64,000 nucleotides of DNA from Oikopleura dioica (lineage: Eukaryota > Chordata > Appendicularia > Copelata > Oikopleuridae): assembly GCA_907165135.1 (NCBI GenBank), contig OU015569.1:12895146-12959145 (forward strand), read 5' to 3'. Position numbers and translations under genes: made by a program. Below, piece after piece: positions 43,501 through 58,500 of the stretch. The notes below the pieces were generated by a model. It did not search any database and was not told the DNA's origin. It worked only from the letters and a program-made list of their open reading frames with translations. The number at the start of each line of letters is the position of its first letter. The first letter of the stretch is position 1.

Positions 43501-46500
43501 TTCAGTCAGACCCCCGTCTAAACTGATACGAGGAGAAGGTCACCTCTCTCGGTTAAGTTCAGTCCGACCCCGGCCATACCGAGCCGAGGAGAAAATCACC
43601 TGTCTCGGTTCAGTTCAGTCGAATCCTCGGCCAAAGTGACCCGAGGAGAAGTTTACTTTCCTCGATTCAGGTCAGTCGGACCTCCGCAAAAACTGACCCC
43701 TTCTGGTTTAGTTCAGTCGGACCCCAAGCATAACTGACCCAAGGAGAAGGTCAGCTCTCTCTGCTTAATTCTGTTCGACCAACGGCAAATACTGACCCAA
43801 GGAGACGGTCACCTCTCTAGAGTCAGTTCAGTCGGACCCCGGCAAAATTGACGCGTGGAGAAGGTCACTCCTAAAAGTTCAGTTCAGTCTGAACTCCGAC
43901 CAAACTGACCCGAAAAGAAGGTCATCTCTCTCGGTTCAGTTCAGTTGGACCTCCGCCATAACGGCCCGAGGAGAAGGTTATCCTTCTCGCTCCAGTTAAG
44001 TCGGACCCCCGGCCATACCGACCCGAGAAGACAATCACCTCTCTCGGTTCAGTCCAGTCGAACCTCCGGCAAAACTGACCCGTGGAGAAGGTCACCTCTC
44101 TGGGTTTTGTTCAGTCGGACCCCAAGCAAAACTGTCCCGAGGAGAAAGTCATCTCTCACGGCTGGACCATCGGGAAAAACTGACCCAAGGAGAAGGTCAC
44201 CTCTCTCTGCTAAGTTCAGTCGGACCCCCGGCCAAAGGGGCCCGAGGAGAAGGTCGCCTTTCTCTGTTCACTTCAGTCAGACCTCCGTTTAAACTGATCC
44301 GAGGAGAATTTCACTTCTCTCGGCTTACTTCAGTCGGACTCCGTCAAAATTGACCCGGGGAGAACGTCAACTCTCACGGCTTAGTTCTGTTTGACCATCG
44401 GCAAAATCTGACCCAAAAGAAGGTCACCTCACTCGGTTCAGCTCAGTCGGACATCCGGCCAAACTGACCCAAGGAGAAGATGATTTTTTCTATTCAGTTC
44501 ACCAGGACCCCTTTTAACTGACCCGAGGAGAAGGTCATCTCTCTCGGCTTAGTTTTGTTGTACCATCGGCAAAACTGACCCAAGGAGAAGGTCAACTCTC
44601 TCGGTCCAGTTAAGTCGGACGTCCGGCCAATTTGACCCGAGAAGAATGTCACCTCTCTCTGCTGAGTTCAGTCGGACCCCCGGCCAAAGGGGCCCGAGGA
44701 GAAGGTCACCTCACTCGGTCCAGTTTCGTCGGAACCCCGCCATACTGACCCGAGGAGAAGGTCACTTCTCAAGGTTAAGTATAAAACCCCGGCCTAACTG
44801 ACAAAAGGAGAAGGTCACCTCTCTCCGTTCAATTTAGTCGGGCCCACGCCAAATTGACTCGAGGAGAATGTCATCTCTCTCAGTTTAGTTCAGTCGGACC
44901 CTGGCAAAACTGTTAAGAGAGGTCAACTCTCTCGGTCCAGTTAAGTCGGACAACCGGCCAACTTGACCCGAGAAGAAGGTCATCTCTCTCGGTTCCGTTC
45001 AGTCTTATGCCCGGCAAAACTGACCCGAGGAGAAGGTCACCCCTCTCGGCTTAGTTCTGTTGGACCATCGGCAAAATCTGACCCAAGGAGAATGTCACCT
45101 CTCTTGGTCCAGTTATGTCTGACAACCGGCCAACTTGACCCGAGAAGGAGATCATCTCTCTCGGTTTCGTTTAGTTGGATCATCGGCCGAACTGACCCGA
45201 GGAGAAGTTCAACTACATCGGTTCAGCTCAGTCGGACCCCATGCAAACTTGACCCGAGGAGAAGGTCACCCCTCTCGGCTTAGTTCTGTTGGACCATCGG
45301 CAAAATCTGACCCAAGGAGAATGTCACCTCTCTTGGTCCAGTTATGTCTGACAACCGGCCAACTTGACCCGAGAAGGAGATCATCTCTCTCGGTTTCGTT
45401 TAGTTGGACCCCCGCCATTCTGACCCGAGGAGAAGGTCACCTCTCTCGGTTTGGTTCAGTCTGAACCCCGGCCAGCTGACCCGAGGAAAAGGTCACCCCT
45501 CTCCGTTCAGTAGAATTGAACAATCGGCTAAACTGACTCGAGGAGAAGGCCACCTCTATCAATTAAGTTCAGTCAGACCCCATGAAAACTTGATCCGAGA
45601 AGAAGATTACCACTCTCGGTTCAGTTTAATTGGATCATCGGCCGAACTGACCCGAGGAGAAGTTCAACTACATCGGTTCAGCTCAGTCGGACCCCATGCA
45701 AACTTGACCCGAGGAGAAGGTCACCCTTCCTGGTTTAGTTCAGGCGGACCCCAAGCAAAACTGACCCGATGATAAGGTAATCCCTCTCGGCTTAGTTCTG
45801 TTGGACCATCGGCAAAAACTGACCCAAGGAGAAGGTCACCTCTCTCGGTCCAGTTAAGTCGGACGTCCGGCCAACTTGACCCGAGAAGAAGGTCACCTCT
45901 CTTTGTTCTGTTCAGTCGGACCCCCGGCCAAAGGGACCCGAGGAGAGGATCGCCTTTCTCTATTCACTTCAGTCAGACCCCCGTCTAAACTGATACGAGG
46001 AGAAGGTCACCTCTCTCGGTTAAGTTCAGTCCGACCCCCGGCCATACCGAGCCGAGGAGAAAATCACCTGTCTCGGTTCAGTTCAGTCGAATCCTCGGCC
46101 AAAGTGACCCGAGGAGAAGTTTACTTTCCTCGATTCAGGTCAGTCGGACCTCCGCAAAAACTGACCCCTTCTGGTTTAGTTCAGTCGGACCCCAAGCATA
46201 ACTGACCCAAGGAGAAGGTCAGCTCTCTCTGCTTAATTCTGTTCGACCAACGGCAAATACTGACCCAAGGAGACGGTCACCTCTCTAGAGTCAGTTCAGT
46301 CGGACCCCGGCAAAATTGACGCGTGGAGAAGGTCACTCCTAAAAGTTCAGTTCAGTCTGAACTCCGACCAAACTGACCCGAAAAGAAGGTCATCTCTCTC
46401 GGTTCAGTTCAGTTGGACCTCCGCCATAACGGCTCTCTCTCGGCTTAGTTTTGTTGTACCATCGGCAAAAACTGACCCAAGGAGAAGGTCAACTCTCTCG

Positions 46501-49500
46501 GTCCAGTTAAGTCGGACTTCCGGCCAATTTGACCCGAGAAGAATGTCACCTCTCTCCGCTGAGTTCAGTCGGACCCCCGGCAAAAGGGGCCCGAGGAGAA
46601 GGTCACCTCACTCGGTCCAGTTTCGTCGGAACCCCGCCATACTGACCCGAGGAGAAGGTCACTTCTCAAGGTTAAGTATAAAACCCCGGCCTAACTGACA
46701 AAAGGAGAAGGTCACCTCTCTCCGTTCAATTTAGTCGGGCCCACGCCAAATTGACTCGAGGAGAATGTCATCTCCTCTCAGTTTAGTTCAGTCGGACCCT
46801 GGCAAAACTGTTAAGAGAGGTCAACTCTCTCGGTCCAGTTAAGTCGGACAACCGGCCAACTTGACCCGAGAAGAAGGTCATCTCTCTCGGTTCCGTTCAG
46901 TCTTATGCCCGGCAAAACTGACCCGAGGAGAAGGTCACCCTCTCGGCTTAGTTCTGTTGGACCATCGGCAAAATCTGACCCAAGGAGAATGTCACCTCTC
47001 TTGGTCCAGTTATGTCTGACAACCGGCCAACTTGACCCGAGAAGGAGATCATCTCTCTCGGTTTCGTTTAGTTGGATCATCGGCCGAACTGACCCGAGGA
47101 GAAGTTCAACTACATCGGTTCAGCTCAGTCGGACCCCATGCAAACTTGACCCGAGGAGAAGGTCACCCCTCTCGGCTTAGTTCTGTTGGACCATCGGCAA
47201 AATCTGACCCAAGGAGAATGTCACCTCTCTTGGTCCAGTTATGTCTGACAACCGGCCAACTTGACCCGAGAAGGAGATCATCTCTCTCGGTTTCGTTTAG
47301 TTGGACCCCCGCCATTCTGACCCGAGGAGAAGGTCACCTCTCTCGGTTTGGTTCAGTCTGAACCCCGGCCAGCTGACCCGAGGAAAAGGTCACCCCTCTC
47401 CGTTCAGTAGAATTGAACAATCGGCTAAACTGACTCGAGGAGAAGGCCACCTCTATCAATTAAGTTCAGTCAGACCCCATGAAAACTTGATCCGAGAAGA
47501 AGATTACCACTCTCGGTTCAGTTTAATTGGATCATCGGCCGAACTGACCCGAGGAGAAGTTCAACTACATCGGTTCAGCTCAGTCGGACCCCATGCAAAC
47601 TTGACCCGAGGAGAAGGTCACCCTTCCTGGTTTAGTTCAGGCGGACCCCAAGCAAAACTGACCCGATGATAAGGTAATCCCTCTCGGCTTAGTTCTGTTG
47701 GACCATCGGCAAAAACTGACCCAAGGAGAAGGTCACCTCTCTCGGTCCAGTTAAGTCGGACGTCCGGCCAACTTGACCCGAGAAGAAGGTCACCTCTCTT
47801 TGTTCTGTTCAGTCGGACCCCCGGCCAAAGGGACCCGAGGAGAGGATCGCCTTTCTCTATTCACTTCAGTCAGACCCCCGTCTAAACTGATACGAGGAGA
47901 AGGTCACCTCTCTCGGTTAAGTTCAGTCCGACCCCCGGCCATACCGAGCCGAGGAGAAAATCACCTGTCTCGGTTCAGTTCAGTCGAATCCTCGGCCAAA
48001 GTGACCCGAGGAGAAGTTTACTTTCCTCGATTCAGGTCAGTCGGACCTCCGCAAAAACTGACCCCTTCTGGTTTAGTTCAGTCGGACCCCAAGCATAACT
48101 GACCCAAGGAGAAGGTCAGCTCTCTCTGCTTAATTCTGTTCGACCAACGGCAAATACTGACCCAAGGAGACGGTCACCTCTCTAGAGTCAGTTCAGTCGG
48201 ACCCCGGCAAAATTGACGCGTGGAGAAGGTCACTCCTAAAAGTTCAGTTCAGTCTGAACTCCGACCAAACTGACCCGAAAAGAAGGTCATCTCTCTCGGT
48301 TCAGTTCAGTTGGACCTCCGCCATAACGGCTCTCTCTCGGCTTAGTTTTGTTGTACCATCGGCAAAAACTGACCCAAGGAGAAGGTCAACTCTCTCGGTC
48401 CAGTTAAGTCGGACTTCCGGCCAATTTGACCCGAGAAGAATGTCACCTCTCTCCGCTGAGTTCAGTCGGACCCCGGCCAAAGGGGCCCGAGGAGAAGGTC
48501 ACCTCACTCGGTCCAGTTTCGTCGGAACCCCGCCATACTGACCCGAGGAGAAGGTCACTTCTCAAGGTTAAGTATAAAACCCCGGCCTAACTGACAAAAG
48601 GAGAAGGTCACCTCTCTCCGTTCAATTTAGTCGGGCCCACGCCAAATTGACTCGAGGAGAATGTCATCTCCTTCAGTTTAGTTCAGTCGGACCCTGGCAA
48701 AACTGTTAAGAGAGGTCAACTCTCTCGGTCCAGTTAAGTCGGACAACCGGCCAACTTGACCCGAGAAGAAGGTCATCTCTCTCGGTTCAGTTCAGTTGGA
48801 CCTCCGCCATAACGGCCCGAGGAGAAGGTTATCCTTCTCGCTCCAGTTAAGTCGGACCCCGGCCATACCGACCCGAGAAGACAATCACCTCTCTCGGTTC
48901 AGTCCAGTCGAACCTCCGGCAAAACTGACCCGTGGAGAAGGTCACCTCTCTGGGTTTTGTTCAGTCGGACCCCAAGCAAAACTGTCCCGAGGAGAAAGTC
49001 ATCTCTCACGGCTGGACCATCGGGAAAAACTGACCCAAGGAGAAGGTCACCTCTCTCTGCTAAGTTCAGTCGGACCCCCGGCCAAAGGGGCCCGAGGAGA
49101 AGGTCGCCTTTCTCTGTTCACTTCAGTCAGACCTCCGTCTAAACTGATCCGAGGAGAATTTCACTTCTCTCGGCTTACTTCAGTCGGACTCCGTCAAAAT
49201 TGACCCGGGGAGAACGTCAACTCTCACGGCTTAGTTCTGTTTGACCATCGGCAAAATCTGACCCAAAAGAAGGTCACCTCACTCGGTTCAGCTCAGTCGG
49301 ACATCCGGCCAAACTGACCCAAGGAGAAGATGATTTTTTCTATTCAGTTCACCAGGACCCCTTTTAACTGACCCGAGGAGAAGGTCATCTCTCTCGGCTT
49401 AGTTTTGTTGTACCATCGGCAAAAACTGACCCAAGGAGAAGGTCAACTCTCTCGGTCCAGTTAAGTCGGACGTCCGGCCAATTTGACCCGAGAAGAATGT

Positions 49501-52500
49501 CACCTCTCTCTGCTGAGTTCAGTCGGACCCCCGGCCAAAGGGGCCCGAGGAGAAGGTCACCTCACTCGGTCCAGTTTCGTCGGAACCCCGCCATACTGAC
49601 CCGAGGAGAAGGTCACTTCTCAAGGTTAAGTATAAAACCCCGGCCTAACTGACAAAAGGAGAAGGTCACCTCTCTCCGTTCAATTTAGTCGGGCCCACGC
49701 CAAATTGACTCGAGGAGAATGTCATCTCTCTCAGTTTAGTTCAGTCGGACCCTGGCAAAACTGTTAAGAGAGGTCAACTCTCTCGGTCCAGTTAAGTCGG
49801 ACAACCGGCCAACTTGACCCGAGAAGAAGGTCATCTCTCTCGGTTCCGTTCAGTCTTATGCCCGGCAAAACTGACCCGAGGAGAAGGTCACCCCTCTCGG
49901 CTTAGTTCTGTTGGACCATCGGCAAAATCTGACCCAAGGAGAATGTCACCTCTCTTGGTCCAGTTATGTCTGACAACCGGCCAACTTGACCCGAGAAGGA
50001 GATCATCTCTCTCGGTTTCGTTTAGTTGGATCATCGGCCGAACTGACCCGAGGAGAAGTTCAACTACATCGGTTCAGCTCAGTCGGACCCCATGCAAACT
50101 TGACCCGAGGAGAAGGTCACCCCTCTCGGCTTAGTTCTGTTGGACCATCGGCAAAATCTGACCCAAGGAGAATGTCACCTCTCTTGGTCCAGTTATGTCT
50201 GACAACCGGCCAACTTGACCCGAGAAGGAGATCATCTCTCTCGGTTTCGTTTAGTTGGACCCCCGCCATTCTGACCCGAGGAGAAGGTCACCTCTCTCGG
50301 TTTGGTTCAGTCTGAACCCCGGCCAGCTGACCCGAGGAAAAGGTCACCCCTCTCCGTTCAGTAGAATTGAACAATCGGCTAAACTGACCCGAGGAGAAGG
50401 CCACCTCTATCAATTAAGTTCAGTCAGACCCCATGAAAACTTGATCCGAGAAGAAGATTACCACTCTCGGTTCAGTTTAATTGGATCATCGGCCGAACTG
50501 ACCCGAGGAGAAGTTCAACTACATCGGTTCAGCTCAGTCGGACCCCATGCAAACTTGACCCGAGGAGAAGGTCACCCTTCTGGGTTTAGTTCAGGCGGAC
50601 CCCAAGCAAAACTGACCCGAAGATAAGGTGATCCCTCTCGGCTTAGTTCTGTTGGACCATCGGCAAAAACTGACCCAAGGAGAAGGTCACCTCTCTCGGT
50701 CCCGTTAAGTCGGACGTCCGGCCAACTTGACCCGAGAAGAAGGTCACCTCTCTCGGTTAAGTTCAGTCGGACCCCCGGCCATACCGAGCCGAGGAGAAAA
50801 TCACCTGTCTCGGTTCAGTTCAGTCGAATCCTCGGCCAAAGTGACCCGAGGAGAAGTTTACTTTCCTCGATTCAGGTCAGTCGGACCTCCGCAAAAACTG
50901 ACCCCTTCTGGTTTAGTTCAGTCGGACCCCAAGCATAACTGACCCAAGGAGAAGGTCAGCTCTCTCTGCTTAATTCTGTTCGACCAACGGCAAATACTGA
51001 CCCAAGGAGACGGTCACCTCTCTAGAGTCAGTTCAGTCGGACCCCGGCAAAATTGACGCGTGGAGAAGGTCACTCCTAAAAGTTCAGTTCAGTCTGAACT
51101 CCGACCAAACTGACCCGAAAAGAAGGTCATCTCTCTCGGTTCAGTTCAGTTGGACCTCCGCCATAACGGCCCGAGGAGAAGGTTATCCTTCTCGCTCCAG
51201 TTAAGTCGGACCCCGGCCATACCGACCCGAGAAGACAATCACCTCTCTCGGTTCAGTCCAGTCGAACCTCCGGCAAAACTGACCCGTGGAGAAGGTCACC
51301 TCTCTGGGTTTTGTTCAGTCGGACCCCAAGCAAAACTGTCCCGAGGAGAAAGTCATCTCTCACGGCTGGACCATCGGGAAAAACTGACCCAAGGAGAAGG
51401 TCACCTCTCTCTGCTAAGTTCAGTCGGACCCCGGCCAAAGGGGCCCGAGGAGAAGGTCGCCTTTCTCTGTTCACTTCAGTCAGACCTCCGTTTAAACTGA
51501 TCCGAGGAGAATTTCACTTCTCTCGGCTTACTTCAGTCGGACTCCGTCAAAATTGACCCGGGGAGAACGTCAACTCTCACGGCTTAGTTCTGTTTGACCA
51601 TCGGCAAAATCTGACCCAAAAGAAGGTCACCTCACTCGGTTCAGCTCAGTCGGACATCCGGCCAAACTGACCCAAGGAGAAGATGACCTTTTTTCTATTC
51701 AGTTCACCAGGACCCCTTTTAACTGACCCGAGGAGAAGGTCATCTCTCTCGGCTTAGTTTTGTTGTACCATCGGCAAAAACTGACCCAAGGAGAAGGTCA
51801 ACTCTCTCGGTCCAGTTAAGTCGGACGTCCGGCCAATTTGACCCGAGAAGAATGTCAGTTCAGTCTTATGCCCGGCCAAACTGACCCTAGGAGAAGGTCA
51901 CCCTCTCGGCTTAGTTCTGTTGGACCATCGGCAAAATCTGACCCAAGGAGAATGTCACCTCTCTTGGTCCAGTTATGTCTGACAACCGGCCAACTTGACC
52001 CGAGAAGGAGATCATCTCTCTCGGTTTCGTTTAGTTGGACCCCCGCCATTCCGACCCGAGGAGAAGGTCACCTCTCTCGGTTTGGTTCAGTCTGAACCCC
52101 GGCCAGCTGACCCGAGGAAAAGGTCACCCCTCTCCGTTCAGTAGAATTGAACAATCGGCTAAACTGACCCGAGGAGAAGGCCACCTCTATCGGTTAAGTT
52201 CAGTCAGACCCCATGAAAACTTGATCCGAGAAGAAGATTACCACTCTCGGTTCAGTTTAGTTGGATCATCGGCCGAACTGACCCGAGGAGAAGTTCAACT
52301 ACATCGGTTCAGCTCAGTCGGACCCCATGCAAACTTGACCCGAGGAGAAGGTCACCCTTCCTGGTTTAGTTCAGGCGGACCCCAAGCAAAACTGACCCGA
52401 TGATAAGGTAATCCCTCTCGGCTTAGTTCTGTTGGACCATCGGCAAAAACTGACCCAAGGAGAAGGTCACCTCTCTCGGTCCAGTTAAGTCGGACGTCCG

Positions 52501-55500
52501 GCCAACTTGACCCGAGAAGAAGGTCACCTCTCTTTGTTCTGTTCAGTCGGACCCCGGCCAAAGGGACCCGAGGAGAGGATCGCCTTTCTCTATTCACTTC
52601 AGTCAGACCCCCGTCTAAACTGATACGAGGAGAAGGTCACCTCTCTCGGTTAAGTTCAGTCCGACCCCGGCCATACCGAGCCGAGGAGAAAATCACCTGT
52701 CTCGGTTCAGTTCAGTCGAATCCTCGGCCAAAGTGACCCGAGGAGAAGTTTACTTTCCTCGATTCAGGTCAGTCGGACCTCCGCAAAACTGACCCCTTCT
52801 GGTTTAGTTCAGTCGGACCCCAAGCATAACTGACCCAAGGAGAAGGTCAGCTCTCTCTGCTTAATTCTGTTCGACCAACGGCAAATACTGACCCAAGGAG
52901 ACGGTCACCTCTCTAGAGTCAGTTCAGTCGGACCCCGGCAAAATTGACGCGTGGAGAAGGTCACTCCTAAAAGTTCAGTTCAGTCTGAACTCCGACCAAA
53001 CTGACCCGAAAAGAAGGTCATCTCTCTCGGTTTAGTTCAGTTGGACCTCCGCAACGGCTCTCTCTCGGCTTAGTTTTGTTGTAACTGACCCAAGGAGAAG
53101 GTCAACTCTCTCGGTCCAGTTAAGTCGGACGTCCGGCCAATTTGACCCGAGAAGAATGTCACCTCTCTCCGCTGAGTTCAGTCGGACCCCCGGCCAAAGG
53201 GGCCCGAGGAGAAGGTCACCTCACTCGGTCCAGTTTCGTCGGAACCCCGCCATACTGACCCGAGGAGAAGGTCACTTCTCAAGGTTAAGTATAAAACCCC
53301 GGCCTAACTGACAAAAGGAGAAGGTCACCTCTCTCCGTTCAATTTAGTCGGGCCCACGCCAAATTGACTCGAGGAGAATGTCATCTCCTTCAGTTTAGTT
53401 CAGTCGGACCCTGGCAAAACTGTTAAGAGAGGTCAACTCTCTCGGTCCAGTTAAGTCGGACAACCGGCCAACTTGACCCGAGAAGAAGGTCATCTCTCTC
53501 GGTTCCGTTCAGTCTTATGCCCGGCAAAACTGACCCGAGGAGAAGGTCACCCCTCTCGGCTTAGTTCTGTTGGACCATCGGCAAAATCTGACCCAAGGAG
53601 AATGTCACCTCTCTTGGTCCAGTTATGTCTGACAACCGGCCAACTCGACCCGAGAAGGAGATCATCTCTCGGTTTCGTTTAGTTGGATCATCGGCCGAAC
53701 TGACCCGAGGAGAAGTTCAACTACATCGGTTCAGCTCAGTCGGACCCCATGCAAACTTGACCCGAGGAGAAGGTCACCCCTCTCGGCTTAGTTCTGTTGG
53801 ACCATCGGCAAAATCTGACCCAAGGAGAATGTCACCTCTCTTGGTCCAGTTATGTCTGACAACCGGCCAACTTGACCCGAGAAGGAGATCATCTCTCTCG
53901 GTTCAGTTCAGTTGGACCTCCGCCATAACTGCCCAAGGAGAAGCTCCAGTTAAGTCGGACCCCCGGCCATACCGACCCGAGGACAATCACCTCTCTCGGT
54001 TCAGTCCAGTCGAACCTCCGGCAAAACTGACCCGTGGAGAAGGTCACCTCTCTGGGTTTTGTTCAGTCGGACCCCAAGCAAAACTGTCCCGAGGAGAAAG
54101 TCATCTCTCACGGCTGGACCATCGGGAAAAACTGACCCAAGGAGAAGGTCACCTCTCTCTGCTAAGTTCAGTCGGACCCCGGCCAAAGGGGCCCGAGGAG
54201 AAGGTCGCCTTTCTCTGTTCACTTCAGTCAGACCTCCGTCTAAACTGATCCGAGGAGAATTTCACTTCTCTCGGCTTACTTCAGTCGGACTCCGTCAAAA
54301 TTGACCCGGGGAGAACGTCAACTCTCACGGCTTAGTTCTGTTTGACCATCGGCAAAATCTGACCCAAAAGAAGGTCACCTCACTCGGTTCAGCTCAGTCG
54401 GACATCCGGCCAAACTGACCCAAGGAGAAGATGATTTTTTCTATTCAGTTCACCAGGACCCCTTTAACTGACCCGAGGAGAAGGTCATCTCTCTCGGCTT
54501 AGTTTTGTTGTACCATCGGCAAAAACTGACCCAAGGAGAAGGTCAACTCTCTCGGTCCAGTTAAGTCGGACGTCCGGCCAATTTGACCCGAGAAGAATGT
54601 CACCTCTCTCTGCTGAGTTCAGTCGGACCCCCGGCCAAAGGGGCCCGAGGAGAAGGTCACCTCACTCGGTCCAGTTTCGTCGGAACCCCGCCATACTGAC
54701 CCGAGGAGAAGGTCACTTCTCAAGGTTAAGTATAAAACCCCGGCCTAACTGACAAAAGGAGAAGGTCACCTCTCTCCGTTCAATTTAGTCGGGCCCACGC
54801 CAAATTGACTCGAGGAGAATGTCATCTCTCTCAGTTTAGTTCAGTCGGACCCTGGCAAAACTGTTAAGAGAGGTCAACTCTCTCGGTCCAGTTAAGTCGG
54901 ACAACCGGCCAACTTGACCCGAGAAGAAGGTCATCTCTCTCGGTTCCGTTCAGTCTTATGCCCGGCCAAACTGACCCGAGGAGAAGGTCACCCTCTCGGC
55001 TTAGTTCTGTTGGACCATCGGCAAAATCTGACCCAAGGAGAATGTCACCTCTCTTGGTCCAGTTATGTCTGACAACCGGCCAACTTGACCCGAGAAGGAG
55101 ATCATCTCTCTCGGTTTCGTTTAGTTGGATCATCGGCCGAACTGACCCGAGGAGAAGTTCAACTACATCGGTTTAGCTCAGTCGGACCCCATGCAAACTT
55201 GACCCGAGGAGAAGGTCACCCCTCTCGGCTTAGTTCTGTTGGACCATCGGCAAAATCTGACCCAAGGAGAATGTCACCTCTCTTGGTCCAGTTATGTCTG
55301 ACAACCGGCCAACTTGACCCGAGAAGGAGATCATCTCTCTCGGTTTCGTTTAGTTGGACCCCCGCCATTCCGACCCGAGGAGAAGGTCACCTCTCTCGGT
55401 TTGGTTCAGTCTGAACCCCGGCCAGCTGACCCGAGGAAAAGGTCACCCTCTCCGTTCAGTAGAATTGAACAATCGGATAAACTGACCCGAGGAGAAGGCC

Positions 55501-58500
55501 ACCTCTATCGGTTAAGTTCAGTCAGACCCCATGAAAACTTGATCCGAGAAGAAGATTACCACTCTCGGTTCAGTTTAATTGGATCATTGGCCGAACTGAC
55601 CCGAGGAGAAGTTCAACTACATCGGTTCAGCTCAGTCGGACCCCATGCAAACTTGACCCGAGGAGAAGGTCACTCTTCTGGGTTTAGTTCAGGCGGACCC
55701 CAAGCAAAACTGACCCGAAGATAAGGTGATCCCTCTCGGCTTAGTTCTGTTGGACCATCGGCAAAAACTGACCCAAGGAGAAGGTCACCTCTCTCGGTCC
55801 AGTTAAGTCGGACGTCCGGCCAACTTGACCCGAGAAAAAGGTCACCTCTCTTTGTTCTGTTCAGTCGGACCCCGGCCAAAGGGACCCGAGGAGAGGATCG
55901 CCTTTCTCTATTCACTTCAGTCAGACCCCCGTCTAAACTGATACGAGGAGAAGGTCACCTCTCTCGGTTAAGTTCAGTCCGACCCCGGCCATACCGAGCC
56001 GAGGAGAAAATCACCTGTCTCGGTTCAGTTCAGTCGAATCCTCGGCCAAAGTGACCCGAGGAGAAGTTTACTTTCCTAGATTCAGGTCAGTCGGACCTCC
56101 GCAAAACTGACCCCTTCTGGTTTAGTTCAGTCGGACCCCAAGCATAACTGACCCAAGGAGAAGGTCAGCTCTCTCTGCTTAATTCTGTTCGACCAACGGC
56201 AAATACTGACCCAAGGAGACGGTCACCTCTCTAGAGTCAGTTCAGTCGGACCCCGGCAAAATTGACGCGTGGAGAAGGTCACTCCTAAAAGTTCAGTTCA
56301 GTCTGAACTCCGACCAAACTGACCCGAAAAAGGTCATCTCTCTCGGTTCAGTTCAGTTGGACCTCCGCCATAACGGCCCAAGGAGAAGGTTATCCTTCTC
56401 GCTCCAGTTAAGTCGGACCCCGGCCATACCGACCCGAGAAGACAATCACCTCTCTCGGTTCAGTCCAGTCGAACCTCCGGCAAAACTGACCCGTGGAGAA
56501 GGTCACCTCTCTGGGTTTTGTTCAGTCGGACCCCAAGCAAAACTGTCCCGAGGAGAAAGTCATCTCTCACGGCTGGACCATCGGGAAAAACTGACCCAAG
56601 GAGAAGGTCACCTCTCTCTGCTAAGTTCAGTCGGACCCCCGGCCAAAGGGGCCCGAGGAGAAGGTCGCCTTTCTCTGTTCACTTCAGTCAGACCTCCGTC
56701 TAAACTGATCCGAGGAGAATTTCACTTCTCTCGGCTTACTTCAGTCGGACTCCGTCAAAATTGACCCGGGGAGAACGTCAACTCTCACGGCTTAGTTCTG
56801 TTTGACCATCGGCAAAATCTGACCCAAAAGAAGGTCACCTCACTCGGTTCAGCTCAGTCGGACATCCGGCCAAACTGACCCAAGGAGAAGATGATTTTTT
56901 CTATTCAGTTCACCAGGACCCCTTTTAACTGACCCGAGGAGAAGGTCATCTCTCTCGGCTTAGTTTTGTTGTACCATCGGCAAAAACTGACCCAAGGAGA
57001 AAGTCAACTCTCTCGGTCCAGTTAAGTCGGACGTCCGGCCAATTTGACCCGAGAAGAATGTCACCTCTCTCTGCTGAGTTCAGTCGGACCCCGGCCAAAG
57101 GGGCCCGAGGAGAAGGTCACCTCACTCGGTCCAGTTTCGTCGGAACCCCGCCATACTGACCCGAGGAGAAGGTCACTTCTCAAGGTTAAGTATAAAACCC
57201 CGGCTTAACTGACAAAAGGAGAAGGTCACCTCTCTCCGTTCAATTTAGTCGGGCCCACGCCAAATTGACTCGAGGAGAATGTCATCTCTCTCAGTTTAGT
57301 TCAGTCGGACCCTGGCAAAACTGTTAAGAGAGGTCAACTCTCTCGGTCCAGTTAAGTCGGACAACCGGCCAACTTGACCCGAGAAGAAGGTCATCTCTCT
57401 CGGTTCCGTTCAGTCTTATGCCCGGCAAAACTGACCCGAGGAGAAGGTCACCCCTCTCGGCTTAGTTCTGTTGGACCATCGGCAAAATCTGACCCAAGGA
57501 GAATGTCACCTCTCTTGGTCCAGTTATGTCTGACAACCGGCCAACTTGACCCGAGAAGGAGATCATCTCTCTCGGTTCCGTTCAGTCTTATGCCCGGCCA
57601 AACTGACCCGAGGAGAAGGTCACCCCTCTCGGCTTAGTTCTGTTGGACCATCGGCAAAATCTGACCCAAGGAGAATGTCACCTCTCTCGGTTTGGTTCAG
57701 TCTGAACCCCGGCCAGCTGACCCGAGGAAAAGGTCACCCCTCTCCGTTCAGAAGAATTGAACAATCGGCTAAACTGACCCGAGGAGAAGGCCACCTCTAT
57801 CGGTTAAGTTCAGTCAGACCCCATGAAAACTTGATCCGAGAAGAAGATTACCACTCTTGGTTCAGTTTAATTGGATCATCGGCCGAACTGACCCGAGGAG
57901 AAGTTCAACTACATCGGTTCAGCTCAGTCGGACCCCATGCAAACTTGACCCGAGGAGAAGGTCACCCTTCTGGGTTTAGTTCAGGCGGACCCTAAGCAAA
58001 ACTGACCCGAAGATAAGGTGATCCCTCTCGGCTTAGTTCTGTTGGACCATCGGCAAAACTGACCCAAGGAGAAGGTCACCTCTCTCGGTCCAGTTAAGTC
58101 GGACGTCCGGCCAACTTGACCCGAGAAGAAGGTCACCTCTCTTTGTTCTGTTCAGTCGGACCCCCGGCCAAAGGGACCCGAGGAGAGGATCGCCTTTCTC
58201 TATTCACTTCAGTCAGACCCCGTCTAAACTGATACGAGAAGAAGGTCACCTCTCTCGGTTAAGTTCAGTCCGACCCCGGCCATACCGAGCCGAGGAGAAA
58301 ATCACCTGTCTCGGTTCAGTTCAGTCGAATCCTCGGCCAAAGTGACCCGAGGAGAAGTTTACTTTCCTCGATTCAGGTCAGTCGGACCTCCGCAAAACTG
58401 ACCCCTTCTGGTTTAGTTCAGTCGGACCCCAAGCATAACTGACCCAAGGAGAAGGTCAGCTCTCTGTGCTTAATTCTGTTCGACCAACGGCAAATACTGA